Below are positions 33,937 through 40,292 of a stretch of DNA of 50,732 nt, one piece after another. Both the position numbers and the translations under genes were made by a program. Every line of letters starts with the position of its first letter. Position 1 is the first letter of the stretch. The notes beneath the pieces were generated by a model. That model was not told the origin of the DNA and did not search any database. It saw only the letters and a program-made list of their open reading frames with translations. This DNA comes from Candidatus Magasanikiibacteriota bacterium (GTDB lineage: Bacteria; Patescibacteriota; Patescibacteriia; Magasanikbacterales; UBA922). The stretch is from the NCBI GenBank assembly GCA_018652595.1, contig JABIBU010000023.1:1-50732 (forward strand), written 5' to 3'.

Positions 33937-34004
33937 AAAAAAAGAGGGAAGTGGAAAGAGAGAAAATTAAAATAATTTTCCACTTTCTTTATCCCTCTTT
34001 TTTT
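33937..34004 (+). terminator. Long terminator after the toxin module
   Basis: A run of A then GAGGGA, and GTGGAAA, pair with TTTCCAC and TCCCTC followed by a T run; a long stem with a small internal bulge. The next gene, the foreign-looking KAS III-like gene, begins 119 bases further on. Confidence 0.85.
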
Positions 34005-34024
34005 ATACTGTTCTTTAAAATATT

Positions 34025-34116
34025 CAGACCGTTTCGTTTTGGTCATTTTGTGATTAGAGCGAAATGGTCTGTGGCAAAAATTTCACAACGCCCAAATAGG
34101 GCATACACACAGGGAG
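34025..34116 (+). promoter_or_regulatory. Leader of the KAS III-like gene: inverted repeat and strong SD
   Basis: CAGACCGTTTCG (34025-34036) pairs, with one G-T, with CGAAATGGTCTG (34060-34071). An SD AGGGAG (34111-34116) lies six bases before the ATG. No clear -10/-35 pair was found. Confidence 0.5.
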
Positions 34117-34122
34117 CTAAAG

Positions 34123-35337
34123 ATGAAAAAGTGTAATCCAGTCGTCATTGGAAGTGGGGAGTTTTTTCCTCCGCAGGTATTTGACAACAAAACCCTCATT
34201 CGGAGCTTCGATCTCCGTTATCCCGAGGGTATGCCTGGGAAGGGGGGAGAACTTCTCGGTTCTGACATGCCAGAGAGGTTGTGGGGGATCAAGGCACGTC
34301 GCCTCAACTTGGTTGCTGACGCAGCAGGCCTCCTCTACAAGAAGCCACTGGGAAAGGGAGGGTGGTACGACTGCAACATGGGAGCCGAAGCGGCCAAGCA
34401 GGCAATCTGTCAGGCTGCGCAGCGAGAGGGTATGACCGAGGTGGAGCTCACCGACAAGATCCGCGTGGTGATCGAAGCCAGCGCAACTCTGCCCATCGGG
34501 GTGGGAGACCACCAAGGTCACTACATCAAGGAGCTGGGGCTCAACAACCCCGATTTTGATTCCAAGATGGTGGGGTGTGGTGGCATGCTTACGGCACTGA
34601 ACTCAGCCCGGCGTGCACTGAGCGCTGGGGAGGACTACGTCCTTGTGGTGTTCTCAAACTGCCCTTCTCAGCACTTCGCGACTTTGAAGGATCGCCAGGG
34701 GTATGGCGGGGAGATGGGCAACAAAGCCTGCGCACTCATGTTCTCCGACGGGGCCACGGCTTTCGTTCTCGGGCGTACCGAGAAAGATCAGGGATTCATC
34801 GAGTGGACCCACAACGTCGATCTCGGCACGGAGTACACACTCATTGAGGTTCCGAACAACGTGTACTACATGCACGTTGACAATGTGGGAAACACTTTTG
34901 TTCCCACGATGATGAAGAACTACGAATCTGCACGGACGATCTTCAAAGATCGTTTCGGGGTCGACGATCCCGCTGAGAAGATCGCACGTCTCGTCTCTCA
35001 TCAGGCAAGCCTGCCCGGTGTGATCGAGACTGTATGGAGGACAGGATTGATATGTAAGATTGACAGAGATCTTTCTGTTCGTTTGAGTACCTACTACACG
35101 CTCGACAAGCGCGAGCGCCGGCAGCAAATGTCCTTCATCCTCGAGGCAGCGGAGAAGATTCGTCGTGTCGTTCCCACCATGATGCAGAGCTTTGGTAACC
35201 CTGCGGTTGCCAGTTCCGCGACGATTCTCCATCGCGCGCTCAACGATGGGGTGGGGCCCGACTCTACACTGCTCGGGATGGTCATCGGTGCGGGACGTGG
35301 CGGAACAGAGTACGGTGTATTCGTCTACCAGACCTGA
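34123..35337 (+). CDS. KAS III-like 3-oxoacyl-ACP synthase / thiolase-fold enzyme
   Basis: Thiolase-fold condensing enzyme of 404 residues with the Cys-His-Asn triad of KAS III-type proteins: Cys152 in VGCGGMLTAL, His293 in VSHQASLP and Asn359 in FGNPAVASS. KAS III starts fatty-acid chains; relatives make hydrocarbons, polyketides or signal molecules. The protein is longer than FabH (about 320), and its C terminus ends GRGGTEYGVFVYQ. Its base composition is clearly richer in G+C than both neighbours, it has a strong SD, and its codons are unlike theirs. No other lipid gene is in the window, and Patescibacteria generally lack fatty-acid synthesis. A horizontally acquired gene with a special role is the best reading. 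The apparent reading frames on the opposite strand are by-products of its composition. Confidence 0.85.
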   Translation: MKKCNPVVIGSGEFFPPQVFDNKTLIRSFDLRYPEGMPGKGGELLGSDMPERLWGIKARRLNLVADAAGLLYKKPLGKGGWYDCNMGAEAAKQAICQAAQREGMTEVELTDKIRVVIEASATLPIGVGDHQGHYIKELGLNNPDFDSKMVGCGGMLTALNSARRALSAGEDYVLVVFSNCPSQHFATLKDRQGYGGEMGNKACALMFSDGATAFVLGRTEKDQGFIEWTHNVDLGTEYTLIEVPNNVYYMHVDNVGNTFVPTMMKNYESARTIFKDRFGVDDPAEKIARLVSHQASLPGVIETVWRTGLICKIDRDLSVRLSTYYTLDKRERRQQMSFILEAAEKIRRVVPTMMQSFGNPAVASSATILHRALNDGVGPDSTLLGMVIGAGRGGTEYGVFVYQT

Positions 35338-35367
35338 TAGGTCTGTGTATAGTCGATGGGTAGTTGT

Positions 35368-35440
35368 GAAGGCCGGCATGTGGTATAATAGGACTACTCG
35401 CATTCGTGCGTGTATTTCTAAAAAACCCATGTCGGCTTTC
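35368..35440 (+). promoter_or_regulatory. Promoter inside an inverted repeat, upstream of the histidine kinase
   Basis: GAAGGCCGGCATG (35368-35380) and CATGTCGGCTTTC (35428-35440) pair at 11 of 13 positions and flank an extended -10, TGG-TATAAT (35384-35389). The structure may terminate the upstream gene and also govern the promoter it contains. Confidence 0.6.
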
Positions 35441-35446
35441 GTGTTT

Positions 35447-37096
35447 ATGAATATAATTTTTACTTTTTCAGACTATCTTTTGTTTTTTGTTGGCACTTTG
35501 AATCTAGTACTCTCGGTATTTATTTTGATCAATGAACCAAAAAATAAAGTAAACACCTCATTTGCCATATTTGCTTTTTTTCTTACTGTCTGGACGATTT
35601 TGTTACTTCTGTTTAAAAATATACCTCTAGAATTTTCTGCTTTTGTGATGCGTGCTATATATGTCTCTGGACTTTGTATAGCTGTGGGGCTTTGGTATTT
35701 TGTACATCAGTTTCCCAAGAGATCAAAAATAAATGTTTGGCATCATGCCATAACACTGATAATAACAAGCGTCGTCATAATATTGATGTTTATTCCGGGG
35801 TTTATAGTAAAAGGTACTTTTTTACTTTCTGATGGTAGTAGGTCAATTTTATTAAATCCAATTGGTTTTTATGTGTTTGCCATACCTTTTGGCTTTTTTT
35901 ATTTAGGAGGACTCGCATTACTTTGGAAGAGGTTGAGGGGTTTGGAAAATATATTGAAAAAGTCTTCTTTTTTGTTGTTGGTTGGACTTGCGATCGCTGT
36001 ATTTTTTGGAGCATTTTTTAATATAATCTTACCATCTCCATTTTTTCTTAATTATCGCTATATACATCTTGGTCCACCATTTACTTTTGCTATTGTTGTA
36101 TCGGTTGCTTACGGTATAGCAAAGTATCAATTGATGAATATAAAGGCTTTGATTACAGAAGTCTTTGTTATACTTTTGATTTTGATTCAGTTATTACAAG
36201 TTATTTTTTCTACCAGTACAGTCAGCATACTGATAAATAGCGGGGTTCTTTTGGCGGTGCTAACAGTTGGCTTTCTACTCATTCGTTCAACCTTAAACGA
36301 ATACAAGCGTCGCGAACAGGTAACAAAATTAGCCCACTCTCTAGAAAAAGCCAATCTCCGTCTTAAGGAAATAGATAGACAAAAAACAGACTTTCTTTCA
36401 ATTGCTTCTCATCAGCTTCGAACCCCACTGTCTATTGCCAAGGGGTATATCGAATTAATTCAAGATGGTGCTTATGGTGACATAACAAAAAAGACAAACG
36501 GTATTTTAAATGATATGAATGATAGTAACGAGCATTTAGTAAAGCTTGTCGATGAGTTTTTGGATATCACTCGTATCGAACAGGGGCGTACAAAATTTTC
36601 TTTTGCTAATATCAATATAAACAATTTGTCTGATGGGGTTGTAAAGGAATTGACTCCACGGGCAAAAGATGAGGGCTTGAAGCTTGTGTGGAAGTCACAA
36701 AAAAACCTAAAAGAGATAGAAATGGATGAGGAAAAAGTTCGTCATGTGATATTTAATTTTATAGACAATGCTATAAAGTATAGCAATAAAGGATCTATAA
36801 TGGTTTCTTCAGAAAAAGAAGGCAAGGGTATTGCCATTAGAGTAAGGGATAAAGGTTTCGGTTTCGGAAAAGAAGATGAGGCTAATTTTTTCCAAAAGTT
36901 TTATCGTGGCAAAAATGTAGAAGGTACCAATGTTACTGGTACCGGTCTAGGACTATATGTATGTCGCAAATTTATAGAATCACACGGTGGACATGTCTGG
37001 GCCAAGAGTCCTGGTCTAGGAAAGGGGAGCGAGTTTGGTTTTTGGATTCCATATGGCAAAAAGACAGACAAAATGGCCAATAAAAACATAAAGTAA
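35447..37096 (+). CDS. Membrane sensor histidine kinase with 7-8 transmembrane helices
   Basis: 549 residues from the chosen start. The N-terminal ~280 residues are hydrophobic with seven or eight helices and resemble the 7TM input domain of histidine kinases. A short coiled coil follows, then a HisKA domain with His322 in IASHQLRTPLSIAKG, then the ATPase domain: N-box NFIDNAIKYS, G1 RVRDKGFGFG, G2 GTGLGLYV. It should autophosphorylate and pass phosphate to a response regulator, but none is encoded nearby. The open frame runs upstream into the KAS III-like gene; that part is in a different reading frame of that gene and is rejected. ATG 35447 is preferred to 35429, which lies in the inverted repeat. 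Confidence 0.9.
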   Translation: MNIIFTFSDYLLFFVGTLNLVLSVFILINEPKNKVNTSFAIFAFFLTVWTILLLLFKNIPLEFSAFVMRAIYVSGLCIAVGLWYFVHQFPKRSKINVWHHAITLIITSVVIILMFIPGFIVKGTFLLSDGSRSILLNPIGFYVFAIPFGFFYLGGLALLWKRLRGLENILKKSSFLLLVGLAIAVFFGAFFNIILPSPFFLNYRYIHLGPPFTFAIVVSVAYGIAKYQLMNIKALITEVFVILLILIQLLQVIFSTSTVSILINSGVLLAVLTVGFLLIRSTLNEYKRREQVTKLAHSLEKANLRLKEIDRQKTDFLSIASHQLRTPLSIAKGYIELIQDGAYGDITKKTNGILNDMNDSNEHLVKLVDEFLDITRIEQGRTKFSFANININNLSDGVVKELTPRAKDEGLKLVWKSQKNLKEIEMDEEKVRHVIFNFIDNAIKYSNKGSIMVSSEKEGKGIAIRVRDKGFGFGKEDEANFFQKFYRGKNVEGTNVTGTGLGLYVCRKFIESHGGHVWAKSPGLGKGSEFGFWIPYGKKTDKMANKNIK

Positions 37097-37140
37097 AGAC
37101 CACTTGAATTATTAATTTATATATTGTATTATACATATAC

Positions 37141-37146
37141 TATAAT
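37141..37146 (+). promoter_or_regulatory. -10 element upstream of the bactofilin gene
   Basis: TATAAT 18 bases before the ATG. No clear -35 is seen. Leader about 12 nt. Confidence 0.45.
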
Positions 37147-37164
37147 TTTTAAAAATGAAATAAT

Positions 37165-37650
37165 ATGTTTCAAAAAACTACTTCAGACAATAGCCACCAG
37201 CCAAATCAAGATGAAAAACATAAAACTTCTCATGATGATGTGGAGACAGTGGTCGGGCCTTCAGTAAAGGTGGAGGGTGATTTTTCTTCAGAAGGTAATA
37301 TTGTGGTAAAGGGAATTGTCTCTGGTAGTGTAAAAACTATCAAATTATTAACAGTGGAAAATGGTGCAAAAATTTTTGCAAATGTAATTGCTGGTGATGC
37401 CGTTATTTCTGGGAGTATAAAAGGGAATGTAAAAGTGACCGATAGGTTAGAACTAACAGAGACTGCTCAGGTCCAAGGTGATATAAATTGTAAAGTTTTC
37501 AATGTGGCTCCGGGGGCTCTGATTCATGGAAAAATAATAATGAAAGGTATCAACCTAAAAGATGAAGGATCTGACAAACAAGATAAAAAAAGAATAAGTT
37601 TGGGTCGTACTAGATCCAAAGACGGGGAGGAAAAAAAGGCGGGTGAGTAA
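37165..37650 (+). CDS. Bactofilin (polymer-forming cytoskeletal protein)
   Basis: 161 residues. A polar N-terminal tail leads into the right-handed beta-helix core of bactofilins, visible as short repeated strands with hydrophobic and small residues: VKVEGDFSSEGNIVVKG, VSGSVKTIKLLTVENGAKI, ANVIAGDAVISGSIKG, VKVTDRLELTETAQVQGDI, KVFNVAPGALIHGKIIMKG. A basic, disordered C-terminal tail follows. Bactofilins polymerise without nucleotides and help shape cells or place wall enzymes. Length is typical. It lies between a histidine kinase gene and the DAG-kinase-like gene and has its own -10. Confidence 0.92.
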   Translation: MFQKTTSDNSHQPNQDEKHKTSHDDVETVVGPSVKVEGDFSSEGNIVVKGIVSGSVKTIKLLTVENGAKIFANVIAGDAVISGSIKGNVKVTDRLELTETAQVQGDINCKVFNVAPGALIHGKIIMKGINLKDEGSDKQDKKRISLGRTRSKDGEEKKAGE

Positions 37651-37678
37651 TTAAAAGTTTTTTAGAAAGTACCGCCAT

Positions 37679-38437
37679 ATGTATGTTTATCTTTATGACA
37701 ATTTTTTGCGTGGGAAAAAGTATGATTCAACTGTAAAAGCAATGGAAACGCGGTTGACAGATTTTGGTATAGCTGGTAAGATAATCCGACTGCAAAATTT
37801 TACAGATTCCAAAGCTATAATAGAAGATGAAATAAAAAAAGGTGTTTCAGGTATTGTGATAGTTGGGAATGATGCAACTTTTGGACATGTATTATCGCGG
37901 GCAGCAACCTGCGATGTTTTATTTGGTTTTTTACCAGTAGGAGGAGACAATCAGATAGCCGAAGTTTTAGGAATTCCAGTTGGGGTTGATGCTTGTGATG
38001 TTTTGTCCAAGAGACGAAAGGTAAAATTGGATGTAGGATGGTTTAATAATCGATATTTTGTGTCCAAACTCCATATTCCGTCTAGTAAAATAACTGTGGA
38101 GTATGATGAAAAGTTCAAGGTCTCTACGAAAGGCAAGGTAGAACTCGTTGTGTGTAATTTGCAACCGTTTGAATGGAAGGGGAAGGGCTCAAAGATTCAT
38201 GTTGTTCACCCTCAAGATGGCAAGTTAGAGGCGTTTTTGCGTCCTATGTCAGGCAAGGGAATATTCAAAGAAAAATACGAAGACCCAAGCATCTTTCCTT
38301 TTCAGGAAATGGTAGTTAGCTCTAGAAAACCTTTTGTAGTAGAGGCAGACGGCAAACAGTCAAAGGAAACCAAAATCAAGATTAAATTGACCAGGAAGAG
38401 GATTGAGATGATAGTAGGTCGTGAGAGAAAATTTTGA
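37679..38437 (+). CDS. Diacylglycerol-kinase-like protein with altered nucleotide motifs
   Basis: 252 residues with the outline of the DAG kinase/lipid kinase catalytic fold. The segment GIVIVGNDATFGHVLSRA occupies the place of the GGDGT motif, FGFLPVGGDNQIAEVLGIP that of PLGTxNDFA, and KVKLDVGWFNNRYFVSKL the start of the second domain. In known kinases GGDGT binds ATP phosphates; here it reads GNDAT, and the downstream glycine loop also differs. The protein may be an inactive or retargeted relative, perhaps binding a lipid or nucleotide. Its second half is all-beta, as expected for YegS-type proteins. The start at 37679 has no SD. Family placement is from fold pattern by eye. Confidence 0.65.
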   Translation: MYVYLYDNFLRGKKYDSTVKAMETRLTDFGIAGKIIRLQNFTDSKAIIEDEIKKGVSGIVIVGNDATFGHVLSRAATCDVLFGFLPVGGDNQIAEVLGIPVGVDACDVLSKRRKVKLDVGWFNNRYFVSKLHIPSSKITVEYDEKFKVSTKGKVELVVCNLQPFEWKGKGSKIHVVHPQDGKLEAFLRPMSGKGIFKEKYEDPSIFPFQEMVVSSRKPFVVEADGKQSKETKIKIKLTRKRIEMIVGRERKF

Positions 38438-38509
38438 ATTTATAATTTTGAAATTCAATCGTACTCACATAGCATCAGTATTCTCTGAAAATTCAAAATT
38501 CAACACAAC

Positions 38510-38590
38510 GCGCGAGTCGTTAAATTGGTACCGTGCACCACAAGGGTGCACGGCCATGTACCCTTGTGGTACATGGAACACGCTAAATTG
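38510..38590 (+). pseudogene. 5' part of a tRNA-Leu-like gene, interrupted in its D loop
   Basis: GCGCGAG (38510-38516) fits a tRNA acceptor 5' strand, followed by TC, a D-stem GTT and the D-loop AAATTGGTA typical of tRNA-Leu. A twin hairpin (38531-38576) then intervenes, and AACACGCTAAATTG (38577-38590) resumes as D-stem 3' strand and anticodon-stem 5' strand. The complementary acceptor strand CTCGCGC lies at 39010-39016. Either a tRNA gene broken by insertions or a relic of duplication. Confidence 0.55.
38531..38576. repeat. Twin hairpin with complementary loops, copy 1
   Basis: Two perfect 9-bp hairpins lie directly side by side: stem 38531-38539/38545-38553 with loop ACAAG, and stem 38554-38562/38568-38576 with loop CTTGT. 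The loops are reverse complements of one another, as is the whole ACCACAAGGGT/ACCCTTGTGGT core. A near-identical 10-mer (CGTTAAATTG at 38519-38528, CGCTAAATTG at 38581-38590) flanks the unit. Confidence 0.85.
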
Positions 38591-38595
38591 TTTAT

Positions 38596-38850
38596 ATGTA
38601 TTACGTCTATATTTTATTGATGTCAAATAAAAAGTTTTATATAGGTTATACATCTAATTTAAAAAGAAGAATAACCGAGCACAGAAGTGGTGGTAATAAG
38701 ACAACAAAAAAGTTTTTACCTGTGAAATTAATATTTTATGAATGTTATCTAAACAAAGATGATGCGACGAGGAGAGAAGGATATTTTAAAACAAGTAAAG
38801 GTAAAACAGCACTTAGAATAATGTTGACTAAAACTTTAGAAAATAATTAA
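38596..38850 (+). CDS. GIY-YIG nuclease-domain protein
   Basis: An 84-residue stand-alone GIY-YIG domain: YYVYILLMSNKKFYIGYTSN carries the two signature strands (YVYIL and FYIGYT, with the second tyrosine and glycine), Arg27 or Arg28 is in LKRRITEH, and a glutamate in RREGYFK is the metal ligand. The family includes UvrC, YhbQ-like proteins and intron- or mobile-element homing enzymes. Here the gene begins six bases after the anticodon-stem segment of a broken tRNA-Leu-like gene and sits between two twin hairpins, so a homing or mobile-element role is plausible. A housekeeping YhbQ-like role is the alternative. No SD is seen. Confidence 0.88.
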   Translation: MYYVYILLMSNKKFYIGYTSNLKRRITEHRSGGNKTTKKFLPVKLIFYECYLNKDDATRREGYFKTSKGKTALRIMLTKTLENN

Positions 38851-38852
38851 AT

Positions 38853-38935
38853 GCTCAGGTGGCGGAATGGTAGACGCGCTAGCTTGAGGGGCTAGTAGGG
38901 GCAACCCTGTGGAGGTTCAAATCCTCTTCTGAGCA
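38853..38935 (+). tRNA. tRNA-Leu (anticodon GAG)
   Basis: Full cloverleaf with a long variable arm. Acceptor GCTCAGG pairs with TCTGAGC (one G-T), discriminator A at 38935, anticodon stem CTAGC/GCTAG around the loop TTGAGGG (anticodon GAG), T arm GGAGG TTCAAAT CCTCT. The CCA end is not encoded. It lies only two bases after the GIY-YIG stop codon. Confidence 0.95.
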
Positions 38936-38940
38936 CTGTA

Positions 38941-39017
38941 TATAGGTTCACCATGAACCACAAGGGTTCATGGTAGTAGTGCACCCTTGTGGTGCTCTAC
39001 AAGTCCTCTCTCGCGCA
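38941..39017 (+). pseudogene. 3' part of a tRNA-Leu-like gene, interrupted in its T loop
   Basis: TATAGGTTCA (38941-38950) looks like the 5' half of a T arm. A twin hairpin (38951-39000) follows, then AAGTCCTCT (39001-39009), CTCGCGC (39010-39016) and a discriminator A (39017). CTCGCGC is the exact complement of GCGCGAG at 38510-38516. There is no anticodon arm in this part. A decayed duplicate of the 3' end of another tRNA-Leu is the alternative. Confidence 0.55.
38951..39000. repeat. Twin hairpin with complementary loops, copy 2
   Basis: First hairpin: 9-bp stem 38951-38959/38965-38973, loop ACAAG. Second hairpin: stem 38976-38985/38991-39000 with one T-T mismatch, loop CTTGT. Stem sequences differ from copy 1, but pairing and the complementary loops are kept, and a six-base overlap region separates the two hairpins. 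Confidence 0.85.
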
Positions 39018-39023
39018 CTAATG

Positions 39024-39059
39024 AAAGACCTTGACAGAGGGGTCTTTTTATGATATAAT
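39024..39059 (+). promoter_or_regulatory. rnpB promoter interlocked with the tRNA terminator
   Basis: TTGACA (39031-39036), 17-base spacer, TATAAT (39054-39059, extended TGA) form a perfect promoter whose start would be at about 39066, the first bases of rnpB. The -35 lies in the loop of a terminator hairpin, AAAGACC (39024-39030) and GGTCTTT (39041-39047) plus T run, that ends the tRNA transcript. Confidence 0.85.
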
Positions 39060-39066
39060 ACTTCAG

Positions 39067-39475
39067 CTTATTACATAGTGGATGACAGCTCTTGAGCCCC
39101 GTGCTTAGGAGAGGAAAGTCCGGACTTTCTCCCGATTTAATCGGGAAAAAAGGTAGTGGGTAACACCCGTCGGTCGTGAGACTTGAGATGCGAGCAGTGA
39201 CGTGCTAGACCGAAAGGTCGAGCAACCCGATTTATCGGGATAATCCTGTAGTAATACAGGGGTGAAACGGCTAAATTCTTACCTGAGAGAAAGAGCAGCC
39301 CTTCGACTCACTTCGTTCGCTCAGAGCAAGCCATCAAGCTTGTTTTGAGTGAATGAAGCAGAGTTGATTGGAAAAGTTAGCTCGTTTGAGCTAGATAGTA
39401 ATATCTAGCCTAGAGAAATTGTCGTCATCCCGACTTAGTCGGGATACAAAATTCGGCTTATAGCTATGTGATAAG
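39067..39475 (+). ncRNA. rnpB: RNase P RNA (bacterial type A)
   Basis: Catalytic RNA that removes 5' leaders from pre-tRNAs. Seen: the P1 helix, CTTATTACATAG (39067-39078) with CTATGTGATAAG (39464-39475); the near-universal GAGGAAAGTCCGG; the GGGTGAAACGG segment; and AGAGAAAT near the 3' part. The RNA carries at least four repeat-derived hairpins: TCCCGA/TCGGGA at 39130-39146, CCCGAT/ATCGGG at 39226-39240, a long stem at about 39311-39360, and ATCCCGA/TCGGGAT at 39427-39445. These are likely peripheral helices modified by insertion. Ends are set by P1. Confidence 0.92.
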
Positions 39476-39478
39476 TAA

Positions 39479-39513
39479 CAAAAACACCCTTGAAATGAGG
39501 GTGTTTTTGTTTT
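39479..39513 (+). terminator. Terminator of rnpB
   Basis: AACACCC (39483-39489) and GGGTGTT (39499-39505) plus T run. Confidence 0.9.
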
Positions 39514-39524
39514 TATAGTAAATA

Positions 39525-39598
39525 TTGACTTTTTTATAAAAATACGCTATGTTATAGGTGGTTCCTTTTTTATTGACAGTTCTTTGGCTTTTAAGGAG
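39525..39598 (+). promoter_or_regulatory. Promoter and strong SD of the orphan gene
   Basis: TTGACT (39525-39530), 17-base spacer, TATGTT (39548-39553). The SD AAGGAG (39593-39598) is six bases before the ATG, one of very few good SDs in the window. Confidence 0.65.
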
Positions 39599-39604
39599 TG
39601 CGTT

Positions 39605-40201
39605 ATGACTTTTGATAAAGTCGAAGTGGGGAAGGTCTTTGGTCTGATCAGGACATGTCTCATCGGGTTTGGTCTCAACAAGAGCCAGGTTCTTTCAAGC
39701 AAGCATATCAAGAGCTTGAGAGGTCTTATCGATGAGGTAGATCGTTTCTTGATCATTGCGATTGCTTTTCAACCTCAGGGGATAGATTTTTTGGAGCGCA
39801 AGCTCTACACCCTGCTTGAGGATGGGAAAACTCAAATAGGGTTGAAACGCGCACAAGCCTTCCATCTGCGTTTACAGAATTTGTCTGGTCAGTGTGTTTT
39901 GGCAAGGCAGATAGTTTTGAGACAGGAGGTCGAGCTACTGTCGATATACCGACATTTGAAAGAGAATACTAACGGTAACTCTTTTTCTGTCTTGGGGTAT
40001 TTGGTGACAAAGGACGGAGGCGTTGCCAAGAGTGCAGAGTTACTGAAGCTTTTTGATACAAGTAACCGCTGTGTGTTGGTCAGTGCAGTGGAGAGTCTTA
40101 GGAGAACTGGTCTTGTCAGGCGTGTCCGATATGGATATTACGCTGCGACAGAGTTTGGTCGAGGTGTGTGGGCAATTCACACATCTTATGTGTCCAAATA
40201 A
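39605..40201 (+). CDS. Orphan protein with possible winged-helix C terminus
   Basis: Family not recognised. 198 residues. The N-terminal ~135 residues are predicted helical, with several hydrophobic helices (VGKVFGLIRTCLIGFG, VDRFLIIAIAF) but no clear membrane span. The C-terminal ~65 residues (FSVLGYLVTKDGGVAKSAEL, then SAVESLRRTGLVRRVRYGYY) have a helix-turn-helix plus wing look, as in DNA-binding winged-helix proteins. The codons are richer in G+C than those of the neighbours, and a strong SD precedes the ATG at 39605; an in-frame TTG upstream is rejected. It has its own promoter and terminator. These features match the two other foreign-looking units at 25488-25828 and 34123-35337. Confidence 0.7.
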   Translation: MTFDKVEVGKVFGLIRTCLIGFGLNKSQVLSSKHIKSLRGLIDEVDRFLIIAIAFQPQGIDFLERKLYTLLEDGKTQIGLKRAQAFHLRLQNLSGQCVLARQIVLRQEVELLSIYRHLKENTNGNSFSVLGYLVTKDGGVAKSAELLKLFDTSNRCVLVSAVESLRRTGLVRRVRYGYYAATEFGRGVWAIHTSYVSK

Positions 40202-40219
40202 CAAGGGGGTGTATATAAG

Positions 40220-40255
40220 GAGAAGCCGATCCATTGGGTCGGCTTCGTTGTTGTT
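40220..40255 (+). terminator. Terminator after the orphan gene
   Basis: AGAAGCCGA and TCGGCTTC with a T-rich tail (GTTGTTGTTT). Confidence 0.8.
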
Positions 40256-40292
40256 TAGTTGACCTTGGCTATAAAATAAGCTATTATATTAG

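Noticed and set aside
34654-35430. Long open frame on the minus strand opposite the KAS III-like gene
   Set aside because: A shadow of G+C-rich coding sequence; the plus-strand protein has all catalytic motifs and the minus-strand product has no recognisable pattern.
35192-35446. Upstream extension of the histidine kinase frame into the KAS III-like gene
   Set aside because: It runs in another frame through a clearly coding gene and through an inverted repeat and promoter; the kinase starts naturally at 35447.
38591-38940. Group I intron in the anticodon loop of the broken tRNA-Leu
   Set aside because: The 350-base segment contains a complete tRNA-Leu gene and I could not find the paired P, Q, R and S core elements; tested only by eye.
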